From Terrimesophilobacter sp036833635 (lineage in GTDB: Bacteria; Actinomycetota; Actinomycetes; Actinomycetales; Microbacteriaceae): 19,152 nt of DNA. A program made the position numbers and the translations under genes. A model generated the notes under the pieces. It saw only the letters and a list, made by a program, of their open reading frames with translations. It had not been told where the DNA came from and made no database searches. The stretch covers positions 1-19,152 of the forward strand of contig DAITPJ010000034.1 in NCBI GenBank assembly GCA_036833635.1. The letters run 5' to 3'. How positions within the stretch are numbered: position 1 is the first letter of the stretch; the number at the start of each line of letters is the position of its first letter. This document shows positions 13,439 to 19,152 of this stretch, piece by piece.

Positions 13439-13897
13439 CTACGCCGCGGCGGGAGGCGTCGCTTCTTCGATCCTGCTCGACCTCGAAGCCCTCTGCGTGC
13501 GCAGTCTGAGGGGGCGGGTGGCCGTCTTCGCGAGGCATGCCGGCATCGCCTTGACGGCGTCATGCTCGCGCGCCCGATAGGAACGGGGTGGCTCCCCGAC
13601 GATCTCGGTGAATCGCGAACTGAACGACCCGAGCGACGTGCAGCCGACGGCAAGGCAGGCATCCGTCACACTCATGCCGTCACGAAGCATGGCCATCGCT
13701 CGTTCGACCCGGCGAGTCATGAGGTAGCCGTAAGGTGTCTCGCCGTAGGCGGCACGAAATCGTCGTGAGAAGTGCGATGGGGACATGAATGCTGCTCCGG
13801 CGATCGTCGGCACGTCGAGCGGCCTCGCGTACTCGCGGTCGATGAGGTCCCTGGCGCGCCGAAGGAGCGTCAGCTCCTCGATCTCCTGCGGCGTCAT
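13439..13897 (-). CDS. AraC-family transcriptional regulator, DNA-binding domain only
   Basis: This is a predicted DNA-binding regulator. The protein has 152 residues. The two helix-turn-helix motifs of the AraC domain lie at about residues 29-50 (VPTIAGAAFMSPSHFSRRF) and 76-100 (SVTDACLAVGCTSLGSFSSR), closing with GEPPRSYRAR. It lacks the N-terminal ligand-binding domain of most AraC proteins. A 40-residue Arg/Ala/Ser-rich tail follows. Only 10 nt separate it from the VOC gene, so it likely controls, or is expressed with, that gene. The start ATG has no ribosome site, but TAGCGT ends 6 nt upstream, suggesting a leaderless message from the 45-bp gap after livF. Read-through from the liv operon is also possible, since no terminator follows livF. 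Confidence 0.9.
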   Translation of the reverse strand: MTPQEIEELTLLRRARDLIDREYARPLDVPTIAGAAFMSPSHFSRRFRAAYGETPYGYLMTRRVERAMAMLRDGMSVTDACLAVGCTSLGSFSSRFTEIVGEPPRSYRAREHDAVKAMPACLAKTATRPLRLRTQRASRSSRIEEATPPAAA

Positions 13898-13903
13898 GGT
13901 TCA

Positions 13904-13909
13904 ACGCTA
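13904..13909 (-). promoter_or_regulatory. Candidate -10 box for leaderless araC-VOC transcript
   Basis: Read on the minus strand, TAGCGT occupies 13909-13904 and is followed by six nucleotides and the ATG at 13897. It fits TAnnnT with leaderless spacing. There is no recognisable -35. Confidence 0.45.
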
Positions 13910-13942
13910 CAGGGGAACTCGGCTACCGTGCCGGCCGATTAC

Positions 13943-14686
13943 TCACGCGGCGTCCTCGCCGAGAGTACCGAGGTAGAGGCTGATGACCTTGGGGTCGTTC
14001 AGCAGGTCGCGCCCCGTGCCGGTGTAGGCATCCGTGCCCTGGTCGAGCACGTAGCCGCGGTCACAGATCTGCAGGCAGCGCCTCGCGTTCTGCTCGACCA
14101 TGATGGTCGTCACACCTGCCTTGTTGATCTCTGACACTCGGATGAACGCCTCGTCCTGTCGCACGGGCGACAGGCCTGCGGAGGGCTCGTCGAGGAGCAG
14201 CACGTGCGGGTCCATCATGAGCGCTCGCGACATGGCGACCATCTGTCGCTCACCCCCCGAGAGGGACCCGGCGCGCTGCTTGAGCCGCGACGAGAGCTCC
14301 CCGAAGATCGAGGTCACGAATTCGAGACGCTCCGGGAAGATCTTCGGGTTCTGGTACAGGCCCATCTGCAAGTTCTCCTCGATCGTGAGCGAAGGGAACA
14401 CGTTGTTGTTCTGAGGGACCATGCCGACGCGCTTGGCGACGAGCTTGTGGGCCGGCAGGAGCGTGATGTCCTCGCCGTACAGCGTGATCGAGCCGCTGCG
14501 AACCTGCACCTGGCCGAAGATGGACTTGAGCAGCGTCGACTTTCCAGCGCCGTTCGGACCGATGATGCCGATGAGCTCGCCCTCACCGACCCTGATGCTG
14601 CAGTTATTCAGGATGTCGATGCCCGGAAGGTAGCCGGCCGTCAGGTCGGTCACCTCGAGAACCGTGTTTCTGGCCGTATCCGTCAC
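13943..14686 (-). CDS. livF: Branched-chain amino acid-type ABC transporter ATPase LivF
   Basis: LivF is one of the two cytoplasmic ATPases that power the Liv (HAAT) importer. The protein has 247 residues. Walker A is GPNGAGKST (43-51), the Q-loop is at MVPQNNNVFPSL (89-100), the ABC signature is LSGGE (142-146), Walker B is VLLLDEPSAGL (162-172), and the switch region is TIMVEQNARR with Gln in place of His, as is normal in LivF. The ATG overlaps the livG stop by 4 bp (ATGA). It is the last transport gene of the livHMGF operon. No terminator was seen between it and the AraC-type gene 45 bp downstream. Confidence 0.95.
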   Translation of the reverse strand: MTDTARNTVLEVTDLTAGYLPGIDILNNCSIRVGEGELIGIIGPNGAGKSTLLKSIFGQVQVRSGSITLYGEDITLLPAHKLVAKRVGMVPQNNNVFPSLTIEENLQMGLYQNPKIFPERLEFVTSIFGELSSRLKQRAGSLSGGERQMVAMSRALMMDPHVLLLDEPSAGLSPVRQDEAFIRVSEINKAGVTTIMVEQNARRCLQICDRGYVLDQGTDAYTGTGRDLLNDPKVISLYLGTLGEDAA

Positions 14687-15585
14687 TTCGACTCCTTCTT
14701 CGACGTCTTCGCCGGCAACTCGATCCGACCGGTCACGACACCGAGGTCGGTGTCCTGGTGGCTTCCGAGGTACGCGTCGATGACGGCGGGGTCCTTCATG
14801 ACGGCCTCGGGCGGGCCCTCGGCGACGATTCTTCCCTCGGCCATGACGACGACCCAGTCGGCGATGTGGCTCACCATTTGCATGTCATGCTCGACGAAGA
14901 GCACCGTCATCCCCTGCTCCTTGAGGCCGAAGATGTGGTCGAGGAGTGACTGGGTCAGCGCGGGGTTGACCCCCGCCATGGGTTCGTCGAGCATGACCAG
15001 GGTCGGATCGCTCATGAGCGCCCTCGCCATCTCCAGGAGTTTGCGCTGGCCGCCGGAGAGGCTCGCGGCGAAGTCATCGGCCTTGGTGTCGAGCTTGAAG
15101 CGCGCGAGAAGCTCCATCGCCTTCGTCTCGATTGCATCGTCCTGCGCTCGCCACAGCCAGGGGAACATCGACGACCACAGGTGCTCGCCGAACTGGTCCT
15201 TGGCGCCGAGCTTCATGTTCTCGAGGACCGAGAGCATGCTGAGGGCCTTGGTGAGTTGGAAGGTGCGAATCTGCCCGAGCTGCGAGACCTTGAACGACGG
15301 GATCCCGGCGAGCTGGGTGCCGTCGAAGGACCACGCACCCGTGTTCGGCTTGTCGAATCCGGAGAGGAGGTTGAACAGGGTCGTCTTGCCGGCTCCGTTC
15401 GGCCCGATGAGCGCGGTGATGACCCCGCGCTGGATCTCCAGGTGGTCGACATCGACCGCCGTGAGTCCACCGAAGTGGCGGGTGATGTTGTCGGCCACCA
15501 TGATCGGGTCGGTCTTCGGGACGCCGGGGAGGAACTCTCCCGTCGCGATCCCGGTCGACTTCGTGCGTGCGTTACTTGCGGGCAT
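14683..15585 (-). CDS. livG: Branched-chain amino acid-type ABC transporter ATPase LivG
   Basis: LivG is the second ATPase of the importer. The protein has 300 residues, longer than the usual ~255 because of about 27 extra N-terminal residues and a short Lys/Ser-rich C-terminal tail. Walker A is GPNGAGKTT (61-69), the Q-loop is RTFQLTKAL (107-115), the signature is LSGGQ (176-180), Walker B is LVMLDEPMAGV (196-206), and the switch is VLFVEHDMQM. The LivG/LivF type is supported by the GxNPALTQ helix after Walker B and the TAYLG-like end (DAYLGSH). The ATG lies inside the last codons of livM (14-bp overlap), so translation is probably coupled. A later start near residue 29 would give a more standard length and cannot be excluded. 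Confidence 0.94.
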   Translation of the reverse strand: MPASNARTKSTGIATGEFLPGVPKTDPIMVADNITRHFGGLTAVDVDHLEIQRGVITALIGPNGAGKTTLFNLLSGFDKPNTGAWSFDGTQLAGIPSFKVSQLGQIRTFQLTKALSMLSVLENMKLGAKDQFGEHLWSSMFPWLWRAQDDAIETKAMELLARFKLDTKADDFAASLSGGQRKLLEMARALMSDPTLVMLDEPMAGVNPALTQSLLDHIFGLKEQGMTVLFVEHDMQMVSHIADWVVVMAEGRIVAEGPPEAVMKDPAVIDAYLGSHQDTDLGVVTGRIELPAKTSKKESK

Positions 15586-16558
15586 TGAAAGACAGCTCCC
15601 TCTTGTCGCCGAGTATGCCTTGCGGGCGGTAGATCACGATGAGCATGAGCGCGAGCCCGATGAGTACGAAGCGCAGGATGCCGGCCTGGGACGGGGTGAT
15701 CCCAGGCAGCCAGCCCTGGGCCGCCATGGCGGGGAGGATGAGCCCGAGGAAGGCGTAGATCATCCAGAAGATCCCGGTGCCGAGCACGGGGCCCCAGATG
15801 GTCGCCGCTCCGCCGAGGAGGAGGATCGTCCACAGGAAGAAGGTGAGCGACGGCAGGTAGACCTGCGGGACCACCGCCGACGGGAGAACCAGCACGACCC
15901 CGCCGAGCGTGCCAAGGATTCCACCGATGATGAGGACCTGCATCTTGTAGGCGAAGACGTTCTTGCCCAGCGCGCGCACCGCATCCTCGTCTTCGCGGAT
16001 GCCGCGGACCACGCGGCCCCATGGACTGCGCATGAGCGCCCAGACGCCCCAGATCGCGAGGCCGAGGATCACGAGGCCGAAGACGCGGATCCACAATTCA
16101 TTCTCGTTGTAGGTCCATGGGCCGAAACCGTAGCTGCCCTTCGGGAACGGATTGGCCTCCCGGAAGCCCTCATGGTAGCCGCCGAGCCCGTCCGCCGAAT
16201 TCGTGACGTCGTCGAGGAGCGTCGACTGGACGATGAGCCGCAGCGCCTCTGCCGCGGCGATCGTCGCGATCGCGAGATAGTCGGCGCGAAGCCGCAGGGT
16301 CGGGATACCGAGGATGAGCGCGAAGACGATCGACGCGCCGATACCGACGAGGATGCCCGCCCACCACGGCCAGCCAAGGGACAGGATCGTGATCGCGTAA
16401 CCGTAGCCGCCGATGAGCATGAAGCCGGCCTGGCCGAAGTTGAGGAGGCCGCCGTAGCCGAAGTGCACCGCGAGCCCGACCGTGGCGAGCGCATAGGCGA
16501 TCGTCTCGGGAGCGAGGAGCCATGAGGCCGTCTGGCCCAGGATGCCGATGATGTCCAT
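15572..16558 (-). CDS. livM: Branched-chain amino acid-type ABC transporter permease LivM
   Basis: LivM is one of the two membrane permeases of the importer. The protein has 328 residues. Several hydrophobic helices are visible, with the LivM-type stretches VGLAVHFGYGGLLNFGQAGF (27-46), LRADYLAIATIAAAEALRLI, and, in the cytoplasmic coupling loop, SPWGRVVRGIREDEDAVRAL with KNVFAYKMQVLIIGGILG. A long loop (about 116-155), rich in Gly, Pro and aromatic residues, is probably extracytoplasmic. The C-terminus, RPQGILGDKREL, is the family end. The ATG follows the livH TAA directly with no gap, and the end overlaps livG. Confidence 0.95.
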   Translation of the reverse strand: MDIIGILGQTASWLLAPETIAYALATVGLAVHFGYGGLLNFGQAGFMLIGGYGYAITILSLGWPWWAGILVGIGASIVFALILGIPTLRLRADYLAIATIAAAEALRLIVQSTLLDDVTNSADGLGGYHEGFREANPFPKGSYGFGPWTYNENELWIRVFGLVILGLAIWGVWALMRSPWGRVVRGIREDEDAVRALGKNVFAYKMQVLIIGGILGTLGGVVLVLPSAVVPQVYLPSLTFFLWTILLLGGAATIWGPVLGTGIFWMIYAFLGLILPAMAAQGWLPGITPSQAGILRFVLIGLALMLIVIYRPQGILGDKRELSFNARK

Positions 16559-17905
16559 TTATCCGACCCTCTCTTTCTGGCCGAGCAAGCCCTGTGGTCT
16601 GAAGAGCAGCACGATGATGAGGATCAGGAGCGGCCCGACGTACTTGATGTCCGCCGAGAGCCACAGCGGGGTCAGCTCGACGAGAAGGCCGACGATGATG
16701 GAGCCCACGAGCGCGCCGAACGCGGTGCCGAGTCCGCCGAGAACGACCGCGGCGAAGATCAGGAGCAGGATCTGCCAGCCCATGTCCCACTTGATGCCGG
16801 GGCGGAAGTACGCCCACAGGATGCCTGAGAGGCCGGCGAGGACGGTACCGAGGATCCAGACGAGCCGCACAACGCGGTCGACGTCGATACCGGATGCGGC
16901 GGAGAGCGACGCGTTGTCGTTGATCGCCCTGGTCGCCTTTCCGGTGCGCGTGCGCAGGAGCCAGTACGCCACGGCGACGAGCACGACGATCGAGATCCCC
17001 ATGCTGGCCATGTCAACGATCGAGAGGGAGATGGGGCCGAAGAGCGTGAGTTTCGCGGTCGTGGCCGGATCGGTCGGGAGGAGGGTCGTCCCCCCGCCGA
17101 TGAAGAACTGGAACACGTACCGGAGCGTGAGCGAGAGCCCGATGCTGACGATCATCAACTGGACGACGCTCAGCCCCCTCTTTCTCAGGGGTTTCCAGAT
17201 CGCGACATCCTGTGCCACGCCGGCAATAGCCAGAAGCACGAGCGTGATGGGAATCGCGACCCACATCGGCCAGGCCAGGAACACCCCAAACGTGACCGCG
17301 AAGACCGCCCCGAGCGTCACCATCTCCGCGTGCGAGAAGATGGCGATCCCTGTCGTTCCGAAGATGAGCGAGAGGCCGATGGAGGCGAGAGCGAGCATGA
17401 GACCGAAGTTGAGGCCGCTGATGATGCTCGAGATGAACTGGTCGATGAACGGGGTGACCACGCGAACGCCCTGGCCGAGGAAGAAGTTCACCGACTTGTT
17501 CTTGGTGAGACCGAACTCCGCTTCGATCGTGGCGCCGCGCTCGGTGATCGTGACGCGGTCGTTCCCCTCCTCGCTCACGATGACGCCCTCAGGAAGGGTC
17601 TTCTCCACGAGCGTGATCTTGTAGGTGTCCTTTTTCGGGACACCGACCTTCCACTTGCCGTCGGCATCCGTCTTGACGTCGGCGTCGTAGCCGTCGCCCT
17701 CGACGATGATCGTGACGTCACCGAGCGGGTCGCCGTTGTACTTGACGTTGCCGCTGAAGATGTAGTCGTATTTGTCGGTATTGGTCTCATCGGCACCGGC
17801 CGGGGAGACCGCCGTCATCGCGAAGGCGAGAGAGGCGAATATCGTCGCGACCAGGAGAACCATGGGACGCTTCGCGCGCGACCGGAACCGTTGAGCAGTG
17901 ACCAC
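16559..17905 (-). CDS. livH: LivH-type permease with N-terminal signal peptide and carboxypeptidase-regulatory-like domain
   Basis: This is the second permease of the importer, with an extra N-terminal half. The protein has 448 residues against about 290-300 for ordinary LivH. Residues 1-38 look like a signal peptide: basic RFRSRAKR, hydrophobic VLLVATIFASLAFAM, and an AGA|DE cleavage-like site. Residues about 46-131 form a beta-rich domain (FSGNVKYNGDPLGDVTIIVE, TDADGKWKVGVP, TYKITLVEKTLPEGV) that resembles the carboxypeptidase regulatory-like / Ig-like fold. The permease spans about 155-440, with SGLNFGLMLALASIGLSLIF, FSHAEMVTLGA, the coupling loop AINDNASLSAASGIDVDRVV, and RPQGLLGQKERV at the end. 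The frame is continuous with no sign of an assembly join. The GTG start has GGAGG (plus-strand 17910-17914) 4 nt away. It is the first gene of livHMGF. Confidence 0.93.
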   Translation of the reverse strand: MVTAQRFRSRAKRPMVLLVATIFASLAFAMTAVSPAGADETNTDKYDYIFSGNVKYNGDPLGDVTIIVEGDGYDADVKTDADGKWKVGVPKKDTYKITLVEKTLPEGVIVSEEGNDRVTITERGATIEAEFGLTKNKSVNFFLGQGVRVVTPFIDQFISSIISGLNFGLMLALASIGLSLIFGTTGIAIFSHAEMVTLGAVFAVTFGVFLAWPMWVAIPITLVLLAIAGVAQDVAIWKPLRKRGLSVVQLMIVSIGLSLTLRYVFQFFIGGGTTLLPTDPATTAKLTLFGPISLSIVDMASMGISIVVLVAVAYWLLRTRTGKATRAINDNASLSAASGIDVDRVVRLVWILGTVLAGLSGILWAYFRPGIKWDMGWQILLLIFAAVVLGGLGTAFGALVGSIIVGLLVELTPLWLSADIKYVGPLLILIIVLLFRPQGLLGQKERVG

Positions 17906-17982
17906 GAGACCTCCAAGACGGACCAGTGGAGACTGTGTGGCTCTCGGGTGCTGGCTGCCGTCGACGTTGACAGTACTTGCCG

Positions 17983-17988
17983 ATTATG
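17983..17988 (-). promoter_or_regulatory. Candidate -10 of the livHMGF operon
   Basis: On the minus strand CATAAT (5 of 6 to TATAAT) occupies 17988-17983, in an AT-richer spot of the livH-guaB gap, giving a leader of about 70 nt before the livH GTG. No good -35 lies upstream (TGGAAG at the right distance). A tandem GTCGAC-GTTGAC (17960-17971 on the plus strand) just downstream could be an operator. Evidence is weak. Confidence 0.4.
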
Positions 17989-18062
17989 GCGCATGCCGCG
18001 CCGCACTTCCACACGAGAGGCCAGAGCGAGGCGCATCCGACCCGCCGCGCGACGACAGACGA

Positions 18063-18068
18063 TACGAT
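18063..18068 (+). promoter_or_regulatory. Candidate -10 of guaB
   Basis: TACGAT (18063-18068), followed by TAAAC, matches the TAnnnT pattern and would give a leader of about 57 nt before the guaB ATG. There is no TTGACA-like element 17 bp upstream. A TTGACA at 17967 is too far away to pair with it. Confidence 0.4.
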
Positions 18069-18131
18069 TAAACACCGGAATCAGCGTGGCCTCCGGCCTC
18101 TTCATCGCGGCGAGTAACAATTCGGAGACTC

Positions 18132-19152
18132 ATGGAACAGCCAGACCCGTTCGGGTTCATCGGACTCACCTACGACGACGTCATGCTCCTGCCGGGGCAT
18201 ACCGACGTCATCCCGAGCGAAGCGGACACGTCCTCCCGCCTGACCCGCAACATCCGGGTCGCGACACCGCTCATCTCGGCCGCCATGGACACCGTGACCG
18301 AGGGTCGCATGGCGATCTCGATGGCGCGCCAGGGCGGTCTCGGCATCCTGCACCGCAACCTCTCGATCGAGGACCAGGCGACGTTCGTCGACAAGGTCAA
18401 GCGCAGCGAATCCGGCATGATCACGAACCCCGTCACGACGACACCGGATGCGACTGTCGCCGAGGTCGACGCGCTCTGCGGGCAGTTCCGCATCTCCGGC
18501 CTGCCGGTCGTCGAGGGCGACGGCAAGCTCGTCGGCATCATCACGAACCGCGACATGCGCTTCGTCTCCCAGTTCGAGAAGCAGACGACTCTCGTGCGCG
18601 ACGTCATGACGAAGATGCCGCTCATCACCGCCCCGACGGGGATCGACCCCGATGGAGCGGTGGCGATCTTCGCGCAGCACAAGATCGAGAAGCTTCCCCT
18701 CGTCGACGCGAACGGCAAGCTCACCGGGCTCATTACCGTCAAGGACTTCGACAAGACGGAGCAGTACCCTAACGCGACGAAGGATGCCGACGGGCGGCTG
18801 CGCGTTGGCGCAGCGATCGGATTCTTCGGCGACGCGTGGCAGCGAGCCGGTGCGCTCGCAGAAGCCGGCGTCGACGTCATCGTCGTCGACACGGCCAACG
18901 GCGACTCTGCCGGGGAGATCAACATCATCCGCCGGCTCAAGGCCGACTCGGCGTTCGACGGCATCGACATCATCGGCGGCAACGTCGCGACGCGCTCTGG
19001 TGCCCAGGCGCTCATCGACGCGGGCGCGGATGCCATCAAGGTCGGGGTCGGCCCGGGCTCGATCTGCACCACGCGCGTCGTCGCGGGGGTCGGCGTGCCC
19101 CAGGTCACGGCGGTCTACGAGGCGTCGCTCGCGGCGCGCGAGGCGGGCATCC
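18132..19152 (+). CDS. guaB: Inosine-5'-monophosphate dehydrogenase, 5' part
   Basis: GuaB oxidises IMP to XMP with NAD+, the committed step of GTP synthesis. The first 340 codons are present and the gene runs off the window (about 500 residues in full). The N-terminus FGFIGLTYDDVMLLPGHTDV is diagnostic. It is followed by TPLISAAMDTVTEGRMAI and GGLGILHRNLS, then two CBS repeats at about residues 95-205 (GMITNPVTTTPDATVAEV and DVMTKMPLITAPTGIDP), and the barrel resumes at RVGAAIGFFGDAWQR. GGNVATRSGA (282-291) and GVGPGSICTTR (305-315, catalytic C312) are in place. The substrate loop reads DTANGDS where many IMPDHs have DTAHGHS. The ATG at 18132 has CGGAG 4 nt before it. It is divergent from livH. 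Confidence 0.97.
   Translation, partial: MEQPDPFGFIGLTYDDVMLLPGHTDVIPSEADTSSRLTRNIRVATPLISAAMDTVTEGRMAISMARQGGLGILHRNLSIEDQATFVDKVKRSESGMITNPVTTTPDATVAEVDALCGQFRISGLPVVEGDGKLVGIITNRDMRFVSQFEKQTTLVRDVMTKMPLITAPTGIDPDGAVAIFAQHKIEKLPLVDANGKLTGLITVKDFDKTEQYPNATKDADGRLRVGAAIGFFGDAWQRAGALAEAGVDVIVVDTANGDSAGEINIIRRLKADSAFDGIDIIGGNVATRSGAQALIDAGADAIKVGVGPGSICTTRVVAGVGVPQVTAVYEASLAAREAGI

Noticed and set aside
14204..16525. A long plus-strand open frame opposite livF, livG and livM
   Set aside because: It encodes a 773-residue Asp/Glu/Arg-rich sequence with no domain features and lies antisense to three genes with full ABC-transporter motifs. GC-rich DNA commonly leaves the opposite frame open.
17967..17972. 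Perfect TTGACA on the plus strand between livH and guaB
   Set aside because: No -10-like box lies 16-18 bp downstream (the region reads CGCATG), and the candidate guaB -10 is about 90 bp away. It may instead be part of an operator.
17330..18772. Plus-strand open frame covering the livH start and guaB
   Set aside because: It runs through the antisense of livH and out of frame through guaB, where the other frame encodes an unmistakable IMP dehydrogenase.
1..19152. CRISPR arrays, tRNAs, mobile elements or horizontal-transfer islands
   Set aside because: No repeat-spacer pattern, cloverleaf, transposase, integrase or terminal repeat was seen by eye, and base composition looks even. Small RNAs could be missed without a covariance-model search.

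Overview
This is a GC-rich, densely packed actinobacterial chromosome segment. Gene content and protein sequence fit the Microbacteriaceae best (a GroES very like those of that family, a glmS-acpS-alr-tsaEB-rimI-tsaD operon, and many GTG starts), but this assignment comes from recognition of the proteins and not from a search. No tRNA, rRNA, insertion sequence, phage gene or CRISPR array was seen.

Layout. (1) 1-5536, plus strand: a seven-gene operon with junctions between a 4-bp gap and 4-bp overlaps. It holds the 3' part of glmS, acpS, alr, tsaE, tsaB, rimI and tsaD, linking amino-sugar and D-alanine supply for the wall, carrier-protein activation and tRNA t6A synthesis. (2) 5550-6961: two small DUF4190-type membrane proteins on the plus strand, each behind its own TTGACA promoter, with a DUF2752 membrane protein on the minus strand between them. 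The block ends in a perfect 28-bp palindrome. (3) 6980-8699, minus strand: a CMP/dCMP-type deaminase followed by a THUMP-like SAM methyltransferase. (4) 8798-9251, plus: groES alone, with two tandem CIRCE (HrcA) operators around its promoter and its own terminator; groEL is not next to it. (5) 9288-12968, plus: rarD-like EamA transporter, then two different lipoprotein substrate-binding proteins of the branched-chain amino acid (LivK-like) family, ending in a strong terminator. (6) 17905-13024, minus: livH-livM-livG-livF, then a short AraC-type regulator and a VOC protein, converging on the binding-protein genes. (7) 18132-19152, plus: the 5' part of guaB.

How the genes fit together. The Liv permeases and ATPases form one importer, and the two lipoproteins encoded on the facing strand are its likely binding proteins. 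The AraC-VOC pair lies 45 bp behind livF but appears to have its own leaderless promoter.

The most unusual observation is livH: its protein carries a predicted signal peptide and a roughly 85-residue carboxypeptidase-regulatory-like (Ig-like) domain before the permease, which would put an extracytoplasmic beta domain on an ABC importer permease. Other points of interest are three genes with a TAnnnT-like box exactly 6 nt before the start codon (likely leaderless), the matched promoters of the two DUF4190 genes, the tandem CIRCE sites, and an inverted repeat in the 193-bp leader of the second binding protein.
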